Origin: Citrobacter youngae
Lineage (GTDB): Bacteria > Pseudomonadota > Gammaproteobacteria > Enterobacterales > Enterobacteriaceae
Direction: 5' to 3'
Assembly (NCBI RefSeq): GCF_003818115.1
Contig: NZ_RPOI01000014.1
Span: 1-64,000 of the forward strand
DNA: 64,000 nt
Position 1 is the first letter of the stretch; each line of letters starts with the position of its first letter. A program made the translations under genes and the position numbers. This document shows positions 26,528 to 36,644 of this stretch, piece by piece. The notes under the pieces are model-generated. The model made no database searches. It saw only the letters and a program-made list of their open reading frames with translations, and was not told where the DNA came from.

Positions 26528-26616
26528 TGCCTGATGGCGACGCCGGGGCGTCTTATCAGGCCTACAAAGACGCCCTGGCGTAGGCCGGATAAGGCGTTTG
26601 CGCCGCCATCCGGCAT
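26528..26616. repeat. REP/BIME element between yghU and hybG
   Basis: Two inverted palindromic units: TGCCTGATGGCGACG paired with CGTCTTATCAGGC, and GGCCGGATAAGGCG paired with CGCCGCCATCCGGC, as in enterobacterial bacterial interspersed mosaic elements. It lies between convergent 3' ends of yghU and hybG, where it can stabilise both transcripts. Confidence 0.85.
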
Positions 26617-26620
26617 AAAA

Positions 26621-26869
26621 TCAAGCGCTGGTGACGTCATACTCCATGCGGCGAAGTGCATCCAATGTGAATTTAGCTTCATCTTCATCAATGATGCTCA
26701 TGGCGAACCCTACGTGCACCAGCACCCATTGCCCGACCAGTTCGGCAGGCTCGCCTTCACATATCAGGGCAATATTGACATCACGCTTGATGCCGCACAC
26801 TTCAACCTGCGCAAGCTGGTGAATATCTTCACCAACGGCCAGAACCTGACCAGGGACTCCAATACACAT
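26621..26869 (-). CDS. hybG: Hydrogenase-2 maturation chaperone HybG
   Basis: HybG (82 aa, HypC/HupF family) works with HypD to build the Fe(CN)2CO group and deliver it to the large-subunit precursor HybC. It has the family start MCIGVPGQV, whose Cys2 is essential, and the typical short OB-like length. It is the last gene of the hybOABCDEFG operon, 30 nt after hybF. Confidence 0.96.
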   Translation of the reverse strand: MCIGVPGQVLAVGEDIHQLAQVEVCGIKRDVNIALICEGEPAELVGQWVLVHVGFAMSIIDEDEAKFTLDALRRMEYDVTSA

Positions 26870-26899
26870 ATCTGACTCCGCCCCATAGCAACCTATGGG

Positions 26900-27241
26900 C
26901 TATTCGACTTCAATACTTTTCACTTTCAGTGAATCGCCAGCATCTACCCGCAGACGATCGCCCTGACAGAGAGGACACTGCGCATCATGCTGGGTGATCT
27001 CTACGACCTGACTGCAATCCCAGCACCACGCCTGGGCGGGTTTGTAATCAATATGCAGCTCACAACCCTGGGCCAGCGTCCCCTGACAGACGATGTCGAA
27101 ACTGAAACGCACGGCGCTCTCTTCAACGCAGGAGAGCGCCCCGATTTCCAGCCAAACGCCGGTTACACGTTTGACACCGTGCTGCTCTGCCTGCTGTTGA
27201 ACAATCTCAACCGCGCTCTGACAAAGGGACAGCTCATGCAT
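26900..27241 (-). CDS. hybF: Hydrogenase nickel incorporation protein HybF (HypA family)
   Basis: HybF (113 aa) inserts nickel into the hydrogenase-2 large subunit. The start MHELSLCQ contains the nickel-binding His2. The zinc site is made by CWDC and CPLC (about residues 73-92). The start at 27241 lies within the last codons of hybE (eight-base overlap ATGCATGA), so the two are translationally coupled; an upstream in-frame start was rejected for that reason and because His2 must be N-terminal. Confidence 0.96.
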   Translation of the reverse strand: MHELSLCQSAVEIVQQQAEQHGVKRVTGVWLEIGALSCVEESAVRFSFDIVCQGTLAQGCELHIDYKPAQAWCWDCSQVVEITQHDAQCPLCQGDRLRVDAGDSLKVKSIEVE

Positions 27242-27722
27242 TTTCGCAGTTCCGACGACCCAGCAGCAGCGCGCGGCGGTTGAGCTGCGGCGCATTTGGA
27301 TCGCTTACCGGCAGCGATAACAGCATTCGTGCGCAATCGTCAGTCAGGCGCACACCTTCTTGCGCAGACATGCTGTGCGAAAGCGGCGACATCAGCGAAC
27401 AGGAGAGGTATTGCGATACACCCTCCAGTTCACCCACGGTAAAGGTCATTTCGCCATACGGCAGACGCAACCCGATTTTTTCGCTGACTTTACGCACCGG
27501 CCAGACCTGATCCGGCCCGGGGAAAATCAGCGCGCTGAGCATCCAGGGTGTGATAACACACCCCGTCCACTGTCCTTCAAACAGCGTAAAATCAGAGACA
27601 TATACCGGCATATTCGGATGCAGGAAAGAAAGATCGTGCATCGAACGCCGGGCAACCTCTTCAAACGCGGCCTGAATTTGCTGCTTCGGGGCTGTCTGAA
27701 AGCCTAAGAACTCCTCAGACAT
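27234..27722 (-). CDS. hybE: Hydrogenase-2 assembly chaperone HybE
   Basis: HybE (162 aa) binds the Tat signal and precursor of HybO and coordinates assembly of hydrogenase 2 before export. The start MSEEFLGFQT at 27722 matches E. coli HybE. It overlaps the end of hybD by eight bases and the start of hybF by eight bases. The sequence includes VYVSDFTLFEGQWTGCVITP and LSCSLMSPLSHSM, which are near-identical to the E. coli protein. Confidence 0.96.
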   Translation of the reverse strand: MSEEFLGFQTAPKQQIQAAFEEVARRSMHDLSFLHPNMPVYVSDFTLFEGQWTGCVITPWMLSALIFPGPDQVWPVRKVSEKIGLRLPYGEMTFTVGELEGVSQYLSCSLMSPLSHSMSAQEGVRLTDDCARMLLSLPVSDPNAPQLNRRALLLGRRNCENA

Positions 27723-28209
27723 GTGCCTTCTCCCGTGGAATAGCTTCAACGCCAGACTCGCGCAGCGCGGCAAGAACCTGCTCAAGCGCAGGTTCAATCA
27801 TCGCTTCGACCGTTGGCGTTAGCCCGATATGCGGCTCCAGCGATTCCGGAATAACGCCGACTAACGTCAGCTTTTTCGGAAACTCGCCGGTGAAACGCAG
27901 GGCCGACAAAACGTCGGCCAGGCCAAGCTGGTGCGGTGAGATTTTGTTGGTAAACAGCGCCGGGATCTCTTCATCCCGCAGAACCATCATCGTTCCTGGC
28001 GTGTTTTTCTTCGACACAATGGCGTCAGCAATGATCAGATGATCTCTGTTCGCCATATCGCCGAGAAGCTCCATCCCAGCCGTACCACCGTCCAGAACAT
28101 CAACAAAGTCTGGCAGGATGTACCGTTGCTCTAATGCCTCAACGATACGTACTCCGATGGCTTCGTCGGTCAGCAAAATATTGCCAACCCCTAAGACTAA
28201 TATCCGCAT
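27715..28209 (-). CDS. hybD: Hydrogenase-2 maturation endopeptidase HybD
   Basis: HybD (164 aa) removes the C-terminal tail of HybC after nickel insertion. It shows the family metal-binding residues: Glu in NILLTDEAIGVR, Asp in VDVLDGGTAGMELL, and His in NKISPHQLGLADVL. Its start shares one base with the stop of hybC. All catalytic features are present. Confidence 0.96.
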   Translation of the reverse strand: MRILVLGVGNILLTDEAIGVRIVEALEQRYILPDFVDVLDGGTAGMELLGDMANRDHLIIADAIVSKKNTPGTMMVLRDEEIPALFTNKISPHQLGLADVLSALRFTGEFPKKLTLVGVIPESLEPHIGLTPTVEAMIEPALEQVLAALRESGVEAIPREKAHV

Positions 28210-29912
28210 TACAGAACCTTAACTGAGACCACTTCGTTCCCGTCAACGTCCACCACATGCACCGCACATGACATACAAGGGTCGAAGGAGTGAATGGTAC
28301 GAACCACTTCCAGCGGTTTGTTTGGATCGGCAATCGGCGTTCCTACCAGCGAGCGCTCATACGGTCCCACTTCATCATTAAAGTTACGTGGGCCAGAGTT
28401 CCAGGTTGACGGAACAACCGCCTGGTAGTTGCTGATAATGCCATCTTTAATCACCATCCAGTGAGACAGCATACCGCGCGGCGCTTCGAGGAAACCGACA
28501 CCTTTGAATTCGCCCGTTGCCGGGATATCCGGTTTCACGAAGGTGGTGTGGTCGCCTTTACCGATGTTCACGATCAGCGCGTTGTACTGATCCTGCAGAA
28601 CGTTCTGCAGTTCACAGCAGTGAACGGTACGGCCAATAATACGACCCAGCGTAGAGTGCAGCTGCGACACTTCGATAGTTTTACCGGTCAGCTTGGTGTA
28701 AATCGCGATGATTTCATTCAGCTTGGCATGGGTAGACTCGCGTTTGGCCGCCAGTTTACACAGCATGTTAGCCAGCGGACCCACTTCAACCGTTTTCCCG
28801 TAGAAGGTCGGCGCTTTAACCCAGGAGTACTTGCCGTCATCTGACCAACCGGTGTAATCAGGAACCGTTGTGCCTTCCCACGGAGCCTGCGGCGCTTCGT
28901 CTTTGTACCACGCGTGTTTCGCACTCTCCTGAATCCCTTTGATCAGATACTCATCGGAGTGAGAGGTGATCGGACGATAGGTCGACAGATCTTCATTAGT
29001 AATGTAACCACCCGGGAACAGGAAGCTGCCGTTTTTACCGTCAGTCGGAAATTCCGGCGCACTCAGATAGTTAACCGCGCCCTGACCACGCTCCAGCCAC
29101 TCAGGATAGAATGCAGCAATAACCGCGGTATCTACCTTGTAAACCTGCTCAACGAAGTCGCTCAGCTTATCAATGAAAGACTTGATGTACATCAGGCGTT
29201 CAAGGTTCAGCACGCCAAGACCGTCGAGGTTAATCGGGTTAGCAACCCCACCTACCGCCAGGTTCTGGATGTGCGGCGTTTTACCGCCCAACAGCGCCAC
29301 AACGCGGTTGGCATCACGCTGGCATTCCAGCGCCTGCAGATAGTGAGCGACCGCAATCAGGTTCACTTCCGGCGGCAGCTGCATTGCCGGGTGACCCCAG
29401 CAACCGTTAGCAAAAATGCCTAACTGACCGCTGGCAACAAGATCTTTGATCTTGTTCTGAACCTTGGTGAACTCTTCTGCGCTGTTCAGGTGCCAGGAGG
29501 ACACGCCGTTCAGCATGGCAGATGCTTTCGCTGGATCGGCTTTCAGCGCAGAAGTGATATCCACCCAGTCCAGCGCAGACAGCTGATAGAAGTGAACAAT
29601 ATGGTCATGCGTGGTGTGCGCGGCCAGAATGATGTTACGGATGTACTGTGCGTTTACCGGAACATCAATATTCAGCGCGCTTTCAGCTGCACGAACGGAA
29701 GAGATAGCGTGAGTCGTGGTGCAAACACCACAAATACGCTGCACAATCATCCAGGCATCGCGCGGATCGCGATTTTTCACGATCTCTTCCATGCCGCGCC
29801 ACATGGTACCGGAAGCCCATGCTTTAGATACCACGCCATTTTCGATTTCGCAGTCGATGCGTAAATGACCCTCAATACGGGTTACCGGATCAATAGTAAT
29901 TCTCTGGCTCAT
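28209..29912 (-). CDS. hybC: Hydrogenase-2 large subunit HybC
   Basis: HybC (567 aa) holds the NiFe active site for periplasmic H2 oxidation coupled to menaquinone reduction. The four nickel cysteines are in RICGVC (about residue 60) and DPCMSC near the C-terminus. The tail after DPCMSCAVH is 15 residues (VVDVDGNEVVSVKVL), the part expected to be removed by HybD. The protein carries no Tat signal itself and is exported with HybO. Its ATG overlaps hybB by four bases (ATGA). Confidence 0.97.
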   Translation of the reverse strand: MSQRITIDPVTRIEGHLRIDCEIENGVVSKAWASGTMWRGMEEIVKNRDPRDAWMIVQRICGVCTTTHAISSVRAAESALNIDVPVNAQYIRNIILAAHTTHDHIVHFYQLSALDWVDITSALKADPAKASAMLNGVSSWHLNSAEEFTKVQNKIKDLVASGQLGIFANGCWGHPAMQLPPEVNLIAVAHYLQALECQRDANRVVALLGGKTPHIQNLAVGGVANPINLDGLGVLNLERLMYIKSFIDKLSDFVEQVYKVDTAVIAAFYPEWLERGQGAVNYLSAPEFPTDGKNGSFLFPGGYITNEDLSTYRPITSHSDEYLIKGIQESAKHAWYKDEAPQAPWEGTTVPDYTGWSDDGKYSWVKAPTFYGKTVEVGPLANMLCKLAAKRESTHAKLNEIIAIYTKLTGKTIEVSQLHSTLGRIIGRTVHCCELQNVLQDQYNALIVNIGKGDHTTFVKPDIPATGEFKGVGFLEAPRGMLSHWMVIKDGIISNYQAVVPSTWNSGPRNFNDEVGPYERSLVGTPIADPNKPLEVVRTIHSFDPCMSCAVHVVDVDGNEVVSVKVL

Positions 29913-31087
29913 GCTTTGCTCGCCTCATGACGATTTTGATCGTTTTGTTTTAAAGGAGGAAGTATCGGCAGTAGACGAATGAGTACGATGTATGCACAAA
30001 TCTCAATAGCCACAAAACCAATAGAAATCAACAGTTCTTCCCAGGTCGGGAAGTAGTGGTAGCCACCACCAGGATTGAATGCCACCAGCGAGTAGGACAG
30101 ACGCCATGTCGCACAACCCAGCAATGCGCTCAGCGCAGACAGATACAGCATGCGCGAGTCATTGCGCAGCTTAGTGACGCGCAGCACCACCAGCGGGAAG
30201 ACCATCAGCACGACTTCAATCCAGAACATCACGGAGTAAAGATCGCCTGCAAACGCATACGACAGCTTGTCGCGGTAGATCAACTCGCCAAAGCGCAGGA
30301 CCACGAAAATCGCCAGCAGCACGCTGATGGTATTCGTCAGCTTAATGAACAGACTTTTCTCGTCCGGACCGTTACCTTTCAGACCCGCTTGTACCAGTGA
30401 GCCTTCAAAAATGACGATCGAGAAGCCCATTATAAAGGCGGTTAATACCGAGAAAAGCGGCAACATTTCATAAGCTTGCCAGAGCGGATGTACTTTATAG
30501 CCCGCAGAAATCATCAATGAACCCATTGAAGACTGGTGCATGGTCGGCAGCAGCGCGCCGAGGGCAATAATAAAGAACATCACTTTATTCAAACGCTTGA
30601 GAGAAACTTTCCACCCCAGACGTTCAAACAGAGCTGGCGCAAATTCCAGCGCCATGATGCCGATATAGATGGTCATACAGACCGCCGTTTCGAACAGTAC
30701 CGAGTTCACGTTGAAGTGACCCGGAATGTAGAAGTACGGCAGGTTCCAGTAACGACCGACGTCAATGGTGATCGACAAACCACCCAGCGAGTAACCAAAC
30801 AGGCTTGCCAGCAACGCCGGACGTACCAGTGGATGGTATTGTCCTCTGTTGAAAACATACACCGCCCACGCCAGCGCCCAACCGCCGCACGCAAAGCCAG
30901 TACCAATCAACAGGTCAAACGCGATCCATACGCCCCACGGGAAACCGCCGTTCAGATCGGAGACTGAACCCAATCCTAAGACCAGACGTTTCACGATCAG
31001 GAGCATACACAGGACGATAAGCGGCCCAAAAATAATGACCGGTTTGCTGATTATTTTTCCGCCCAGCGGTTTAGGATCATGACTCAT
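29909..31087 (-). CDS. hybB: Hydrogenase-2 membrane subunit HybB
   Basis: HybB (392 aa, NrfD/PsrC family) anchors the complex and transfers electrons to menaquinone, contributing to proton movement. About ten hydrophobic helices are visible, beginning at [15 protein letters not shown] (residues 18-32). The start [10 protein letters not shown] at 31087 lies within the end of hybA (11-base overlap). An upstream in-frame ATG was rejected because the chosen start matches E. coli. Confidence 0.96.
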   Translation of the reverse strand: MSHDPKPLGGKIISKPVIIFGPLIVLCMLLIVKRLVLGLGSVSDLNGGFPWGVWIAFDLLIGTGFACGGWALAWAVYVFNRGQYHPLVRPALLASLFGYSLGGLSITIDVGRYWNLPYFYIPGHFNVNSVLFETAVCMTIYIGIMALEFAPALFERLGWKVSLKRLNKVMFFIIALGALLPTMHQSSMGSLMISAGYKVHPLWQAYEMLPLFSVLTAFIMGFSIVIFEGSLVQAGLKGNGPDEKSLFIKLTNTISVLLAIFVVLRFGELIYRDKLSYAFAGDLYSVMFWIEVVLMVFPLVVLRVTKLRNDSRMLYLSALSALLGCATWRLSYSLVAFNPGGGYHYFPTWEELLISIGFVAIEICAYIVLIRLLPILPPLKQNDQNRHEASKA

Positions 31088-32063
31088 GATCGTCTCCTCC
31101 ATCGTGATGGTCGTTTTTCGTGTTACGACGAACCAGCACGGTTAAGCCCGCCAGCGCAGCCAGGGGTAAAATCATGCCCTTGTACAGGGAATGTTGAACA
31201 TGTTCGGAACGCGCACCGGTTGAAAGATCATCCAGTTTTGGCAGATCCAAATCCTCGTAAGGAACACCCGTCAGCACCATAACCTGCGTACCACCGCCTT
31301 CCTTTTCACCGTACAGGTGCGGATAGTACTTCGGTATCGTATGCAAATAAGTATCACCAGCGTTCACTGTCTGACGCGGATAGTGGTATTCGCTGCCAGG
31401 CTTCAGTGCGAGACGTTTTTTCGCCTCAGCCATCAGCTCTTCACGGGTACCAAAAATCACTGCACCGGCAGGACACACTTCAACACATCCCGGCAAACCG
31501 CCTTTGTCCAGACGTTCAACGCCTTTCTGGTTACACAGTTCACATTTATGAAGCGCACCAAACGGGTTGTTGTAGTCGTATTTAGGGACGTTGTACGGAC
31601 AGGCGACCATGCAGTAACGGCAGCCGGTACAGACATCTTTGTCATAGTGGACGATGCCGGTTTTCGGGTCTTTCTTCAGCGCGGAGACCGGGCAAACGGA
31701 GACGCAGTTTGGATCGACACAGTGCATGCACTGTTTCTTAATGTATGCGTAACCATTTTCTTCCTGGTCTTTGTTAACGCCTGTTCCGCTACGCCACACC
31801 TGGATGATGTTGTTGGTGTACGGTGACAATTTGTCGTTGTTCGACCAGGTTTGCTCGCCTTCCGGGTTACGCGCCGGGAAGTTGATATCCTGACACTTGG
31901 TGACGCAGGCCTGGCAGCCTACGCACAGCGTCGAATCATAAAGCATCCCAAGAGAACCCGGGATCGGCGGACGGTTTTCTGCAGCCGCATGGCTGATGGA
32001 CGGCGCGGCGCCCAACAGCAATGCCCCGCTGGAGGCTGCTTTAATAAAGTTACGTCTGTTCAC
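31077..32063 (-). CDS. hybA: Hydrogenase-2 iron-sulfur subunit HybA
   Basis: HybA (328 aa) is a periplasmic ferredoxin-type subunit that passes electrons from HybO to HybB. A twin-arginine signal is at the start ([17 protein letters not shown], cleavage near SHAAA). Four cysteine groups hold four 4Fe-4S clusters: [37 protein letters not shown] and CELCNQKG with CVEVCP. A C-terminal transmembrane helix ([13 protein letters not shown]) anchors it. It begins two bases after hybO. Confidence 0.97.
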   Translation of the reverse strand: MNRRNFIKAASSGALLLGAAPSISHAAAENRPPIPGSLGMLYDSTLCVGCQACVTKCQDINFPARNPEGEQTWSNNDKLSPYTNNIIQVWRSGTGVNKDQEENGYAYIKKQCMHCVDPNCVSVCPVSALKKDPKTGIVHYDKDVCTGCRYCMVACPYNVPKYDYNNPFGALHKCELCNQKGVERLDKGGLPGCVEVCPAGAVIFGTREELMAEAKKRLALKPGSEYHYPRQTVNAGDTYLHTIPKYYPHLYGEKEGGGTQVMVLTGVPYEDLDLPKLDDLSTGARSEHVQHSLYKGMILPLAALAGLTVLVRRNTKNDHHDGGDDHES

Positions 32064-32065
32064 GG

Positions 32066-33184
32066 TTATTCTCCCCGTGAGTCAGCGTTATCTTTCTTCT
32101 GCTGACGCCCCAGTTCACGTACCGCCATCACGCTGACGCCGGCAACCAGTCCTACTACGCCGCCAAGCAGCCCAATAGCCCCAGCTGAAATGTTGCCGCC
32201 TTCTTTCATGTTGACATCAGGCTTCTCTGAACGCGGGGTTTGGTTTTCCACATGGGCGAGTTGGTGAATGCCTTTATGGAAACCGACGCCTTCTTCGTTA
32301 CAGCCGTAGCAAGGATGACCAATAGCTACCGGCCACACGCCGCCAACGTCGCAGAATTGCAATGTTGAGCAGTTGCCGTACGTTTCTGGCCCTTTACAGC
32401 CCAGATGATAGAGGCACCAACCTTCACGATGGCCTTCATCGCCGAACTCTTTAGCAAAACGACCGGCATCAAAGTGCGGGCGACGTTCGCAGTGTTCGTG
32501 AATCAAACGGCCATAGGCGAATGTCGGACGGTTTTTGGTATCCAGCTTCGGCGGCTTACCGTAAGTGATGATATGCGCGACCGTGGCGAGGAAGTTATGC
32601 GGGTTAGGCGGACAGCCTGGGATGTTGATGATGGTTTTGCCTGGCAGAACTTCTTGCAAGCCGACTGCACCCGTTGGGTTCACGCCAGCGGCAGCCACAC
32701 CACCCCATGCGGCACAAGAGCCGATAGCGATGATAGCTGCTGCACCTTCGGCCGCTCTGCGGATGTGATCCACAATTGGCTCACCGGCAACCATGCAATA
32801 AATACCATTATCTTTTAGTGGTATAGAACCATCTACCACCAGAACATATTGCCCTTTGTACTTCTCCAGAGCGTTATGTTTGTTCTCTTCGACCTGGTGG
32901 CCAAAGGCGGCAGAGAGCACCTCATGATATTCAAGAGAGATAGTCTCCAGAACGAGGTTTTCCACTGTAGGGTGTGTCGCACGAAGCAGCGATTCAGTAC
33001 AACCCGTACACTCCTGAGCACCAATCCAGATAACCGGCGGGCGCTGAGGACGAGAAACTGATTCGGCCATTTCTGCGGCGGCTTTGCTGCTGAGCCCCAT
33101 AGTAGCGGCCAGTGCTGCACAAAGCTTCATGAAATCACGGCGATTGATGCCGTTCGAATTGATGAGAGAATTATCTCCAGTCAT
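32066..33184 (-). CDS. hybO: Hydrogenase-2 small subunit HybO
   Basis: HybO (372 aa) carries three iron-sulfur clusters and pairs with HybC. The start MTGDNSL at 33184 matches E. coli; upstream in-frame codons were rejected. A twin-arginine signal ([15 protein letters not shown]) directs the folded HybOC dimer to the Tat system. Cluster ligands are in [23 protein letters not shown] and the C-terminal [22 protein letters not shown] region. A C-terminal helix ([18 protein letters not shown]) anchors it to the membrane. First gene of the hyb operon. Confidence 0.97.
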   Translation of the reverse strand: MTGDNSLINSNGINRRDFMKLCAALAATMGLSSKAAAEMAESVSRPQRPPVIWIGAQECTGCTESLLRATHPTVENLVLETISLEYHEVLSAAFGHQVEENKHNALEKYKGQYVLVVDGSIPLKDNGIYCMVAGEPIVDHIRRAAEGAAAIIAIGSCAAWGGVAAAGVNPTGAVGLQEVLPGKTIINIPGCPPNPHNFLATVAHIITYGKPPKLDTKNRPTFAYGRLIHEHCERRPHFDAGRFAKEFGDEGHREGWCLYHLGCKGPETYGNCSTLQFCDVGGVWPVAIGHPCYGCNEEGVGFHKGIHQLAHVENQTPRSEKPDVNMKEGGNISAGAIGLLGGVVGLVAGVSVMAVRELGRQQKKDNADSRGE

Positions 33185-33372
33185 TTTATTGTTATTCCGT
33201 TGCGAAGACCTGGCTTTTATTTTGCACCATTCGCATGTTGCATATTGCGATCGGCGCGCCATTACCACACTTTTTATATGGTTATGTGCATTATAATACT
33301 TCGGCGGAGCAACAAAACGAAGGCGTAGGTCAATAGTGTAATTAATTAAAGCAAGATAATACCCCTTTTGGA

Positions 33373-33660
33373 TCAAGCTTCGAGCCGATAGCCGGCCATG
33401 AAAAACCGAATTGTTGTACTCGACTGGTTCTCTTTGAAGAAATCCATCACCATCTCTTTATCCAGCCCGTAACGACGCGTCAGGATCCCCGCTTCCCATG
33501 CGCTGAGCTGTCGGTCACCCGTTTTTTCAAACATTCGATGTGAAAAACCCAGAACAAAACCGCGTTTATAATCTGAACAAAAATTCGCCACTGAACGAGC
33601 ACTGTCCGCACTTGAGGCGTTCAATCCGGCCATCAGGCCCTTTCCAAAATGGTTGTCCAT
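33373..33660 (-). CDS. yghW: YghW family protein (DUF2623)
   Basis: A 95-aa protein matching E. coli YghW, which has no established function. The start MDNHFGKGL at 33660 has a near-perfect ribosome site (GGAGG); an in-frame start 51 nt upstream was rejected. Conserved stretch: [23 protein letters not shown]. No signal or membrane segment. It sits upstream of hybO on the same strand with 188 bp between; the hyb promoter is likely in that gap. Confidence 0.93.
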   Translation of the reverse strand: MDNHFGKGLMAGLNASSADSARSVANFCSDYKRGFVLGFSHRMFEKTGDRQLSAWEAGILTRRYGLDKEMVMDFFKENQSSTTIRFFMAGYRLEA

Positions 33661-33745
33661 GCATAACCTCCAATCGCTATATAACAAATTATATAGCGAT
33701 TTTTTAAGCAAAGGCCAGAGGTATCACGCACTTTTTTGTGCCAGA

Positions 33746-35386
33746 TTAAAAGGACACCCACTCGTCCGTTTTAGGTGCTGCAGAGGTTCTGCTTTCTGTG
33801 GAAGGGGAAGCGGTATTGGCAGCGGCGTATTGCACATCATTCGCAGACAGGCGGAACTGTTGCACCGAGCGTTGTAGCTCTTCCGTTTGCCGTTCCAGCG
33901 CCACTGCCGCAGCGGATACTTGTTCTACCAACGCGGCATTCTGTTGCGTCACGCTGTCCATCTGAGTGATCGCAACACTAACCTGCGAGATACCTTTATT
34001 CTGCTCTTCAGAAGCAGAGGCAATTTGTTTCATGATAACGGTCACTTCGGTGGCACCGCGCAGAATCGCTTCCATGGTTAATCCCGTCTCTTTAACCAGA
34101 CGAGCGCCCTGTTCGACACGACGCGACGATTCACCGATTAATGTCTCAATCTCTTTTGCCGCACCGGCGCTACGGCTGGCGAGATTACGTACTTCCCCTG
34201 CTACCACGGCAAAACCACGTCCCTGTTCACCAGCCCTGGCCGCTTCAACGGCGGCGTTGAGCGCCAGAATGTTGGTCTGGAAAGCAATGCTATTAATGAC
34301 AGAGGTAATTTCTGCGATCTGTTTAGAACTGGCAGCAATACCGTCCATGGTGTCGACCACTTCAGAAACCAGGGTGCTTCCTTTACCTGCCGTTTCTGTT
34401 GCGGTATCGGCAAGCTGGCTGGCCTCACGCGCATTTTCGGCGTTAAGTTTTACCGTAGCGGTCAGTTGCTCCATGCTGGCAGCGGTCTCTTCCAGCGCCG
34501 CGGCCTGCTCCTCAGTACGGGAAGAGAGATCGTTATTGCCGGTAGAAATTTCCGTAGCGCCTCGCCAGATGTTGTCACTGCCTGAACGAATCGTACTTAC
34601 GGCTTCACGCAGGCTGTCCTGCATTGCGCACAATAAAGGGACCAGTTGGCCCACGCAGTTACGCCCAAAATCTTCAATTGGATGGCTGAGATCGCCCTGG
34701 GCAATCTGGCGGAACTGCAAGCGAATGCGACCGAGAGGTTTCACCATCATGGTAACGAGGTAACGATCGGTGAAGAACAGGAGGGCAATCCCGAGGATAA
34801 CGGCAGTAATAATCAGTGTCCGAATGATCGACGTTTTACCGTCTACCATGATACGCGTCGCATCAAGTCTCTTTCCGGCGGTGGTATTAAACAGCTCAGC
34901 GCTGGCACCAAATTCACGGCTCAGTGCGGGCGTAATCGTGCTGGCATGTTCCGAAAACGCCGTAAGCGAGCCCTGCTGCGCCAGCTGCATTTGCGGTATC
35001 ACGCCTTTATCCAGCAAAGCTTGCCACTTGGCCAGCACTGCTGCTGAAATTTCCGGGTCCATCGGTCCTGGAGACAATGTTTTCATCTCCTGGAGCTTTT
35101 GGCTCAGATTATCCAGCGATTGCTGGGCAGGTGCAAAATCAGGCGTTTCACCACCAATTTTGACATCCACAGCACGGCTCAGGCGTGTCACAAAGCGAAA
35201 GTACTGATCGTTCCCCTGACTCAGTACCGTCATCTGTTTGACAAGATGACGGTCAATATCGTTGCCTTCTGATATTTTTGATAAAGCATGAAGACTGAAT
35301 AAACCCACGCCCGACCAGAGCAGGCAAAAAAGTCCCAGTATCGCCAGCATGACAATACGAATAGTGAAGTTTTTCAGCAAATACAT
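33746..35386 (-). CDS. Methyl-accepting chemotaxis protein
   Basis: A 546-aa transmembrane chemoreceptor. Transmembrane helix 1 is at about residues 10-32, a periplasmic four-helix-type ligand domain follows, and helix 2 is at about 188-208. After a HAMP linker, the signalling hairpin is present with the invariant tip [24 protein letters not shown]. Methylation-region sequences ([16 protein letters not shown]) are also seen. The C-terminus ends EWVSF, resembling the NWETF tether for CheR and CheB. Ligand unknown; the periplasmic domain is not that of Tsr or Tar by eye. Salmonella has a chemoreceptor gene at this position beside hyb. Start supported by AAGGAA. Confidence 0.93.
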   Translation of the reverse strand: MYLLKNFTIRIVMLAILGLFCLLWSGVGLFSLHALSKISEGNDIDRHLVKQMTVLSQGNDQYFRFVTRLSRAVDVKIGGETPDFAPAQQSLDNLSQKLQEMKTLSPGPMDPEISAAVLAKWQALLDKGVIPQMQLAQQGSLTAFSEHASTITPALSREFGASAELFNTTAGKRLDATRIMVDGKTSIIRTLIITAVILGIALLFFTDRYLVTMMVKPLGRIRLQFRQIAQGDLSHPIEDFGRNCVGQLVPLLCAMQDSLREAVSTIRSGSDNIWRGATEISTGNNDLSSRTEEQAAALEETAASMEQLTATVKLNAENAREASQLADTATETAGKGSTLVSEVVDTMDGIAASSKQIAEITSVINSIAFQTNILALNAAVEAARAGEQGRGFAVVAGEVRNLASRSAGAAKEIETLIGESSRRVEQGARLVKETGLTMEAILRGATEVTVIMKQIASASEEQNKGISQVSVAITQMDSVTQQNAALVEQVSAAAVALERQTEELQRSVQQFRLSANDVQYAAANTASPSTESRTSAAPKTDEWVSF

Positions 35387-35601
35387 AATAATTTCCTTGC
35401 CATTGATGAGGAATTCGCCATCAGGCGATACTTCCCCTTGTTATCGGCAGGCAATGAAGAAGATATAATACGTTCTTTATTTTTTTACTTTTTTAAGTCT
35501 ATCTATTATCCCTGCTGGTCATATCAATATGAATGTTAATGAAATTAGGTAGCATTATTATTCAGATAATTAACCTAAAGCTGTAAGTAATGCGTTGTTT
35601 T

Positions 35602-36489
35602 TCATAACAAATATTTATCAAACCAGGCAAGAGTGCGTTCCCAGGCTAAATCAGCAGCTGCTTTATCATAACGGGGTATCGAATCGTTATGAAAACCATG
35701 ATTAACACCGGGATAGATATATGCTTGATAGATTTTCTTATTCACTTTGAGTGCAGCTTCATAAGCGGGCCAGCCTTCATTAATTCGTGTGTCTAGTTCT
35801 GCATAGTGTAATAATAAAGGCGCATTAATTTTAGGGACATCAGAAGCAGGAACCTGACGACCATAAAAGGGCACCGCACATGCCAGTTCAGGGAAAGCAA
35901 CAGCCGCTGCATTCGCCACACCACCACCGTAGCAAAATCCGGTGATCCCCACCTTTCCTGTCGCCATCGAATAACGCTGCATAAACTCAATAGCGGCAAA
36001 AAAATCATTCATCAGCTTAACGGGATCAACCTGCTGCTGTAATTCCCGGCCTTTATCATCATTGCCGGGATAACCGCCCAGTGAACTTAATCCATCGGGT
36101 GCCAGCGCAATATAACCCGCCTTCGCCACCCGCCGTGCTACATCCTCAATATACGGATTCAGCCCACGATTCTCATGTACCACTACCACCGCCGGAACCT
36201 TCCCCGTCACCTTCGCGGGTTTCACCAGATAACCTCGCACATCACCATGCCCATCAGGCGATGGATAGGTAATGTATTCTGCCAGAATATCGGGATCGGT
36301 AAATTCTACCTGCGTTGCCAGGGCATAGTTCGGTTTCAGCAAATTGAATAGCGCCAGTGCCGTCATGCCACCTACCGCATATTTCGCCGCCAGATTCAGA
36401 AACTCGCGTTTCGTAATTTTGCCATGGGCGTAATAGTCATAGTAATCGAGTAACTCCTGCGGAAAGTCTTTAGCAGTCAGACGCGGCAT
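35602..36489 (-). CDS. yghX: Dienelactone hydrolase family protein YghX
   Basis: A 295-aa alpha/beta hydrolase. The nucleophile is Cys186 in GFCYGGG, with Asp233 (HYAELDTRI) and His264 (GVNHGFH) completing the dienelactone-hydrolase triad. A Lys-Arg motif before a hydrophobic stretch (TKREFLNLAAKYAVGG, residues 26-41) looks like a weakened twin-arginine signal, so the protein may be exported or membrane-associated. The start at 36489 (MPRLTAK) matches relatives. In E. coli K-12 the gene is interrupted; here it is intact. Natural substrate unknown. Confidence 0.92.
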   Translation of the reverse strand: MPRLTAKDFPQELLDYYDYYAHGKITKREFLNLAAKYAVGGMTALALFNLLKPNYALATQVEFTDPDILAEYITYPSPDGHGDVRGYLVKPAKVTGKVPAVVVVHENRGLNPYIEDVARRVAKAGYIALAPDGLSSLGGYPGNDDKGRELQQQVDPVKLMNDFFAAIEFMQRYSMATGKVGITGFCYGGGVANAAAVAFPELACAVPFYGRQVPASDVPKINAPLLLHYAELDTRINEGWPAYEAALKVNKKIYQAYIYPGVNHGFHNDSIPRYDKAAADLAWERTLAWFDKYLL

Positions 36490-36644
36490 GGTCGCACTCC
36501 TGAGTGATGTTTTTTTAAGCAAAGCACAGCGGTCTGTTTTTGCCCAGTTTTTCATCCCAATGTGACCTGGTGAACGGGATATTCACCACGAACCCGCTAG
36601 AATAGAAACGTTGTTTTGAAATTCACCTGCACTAAGGAGATCTC

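Noticed and set aside
35387-35601. T-rich stretch near 35476-35495 as terminator of a plus-strand gene
   Set aside because: There is no stem before the T run and no plus-strand gene ends there.
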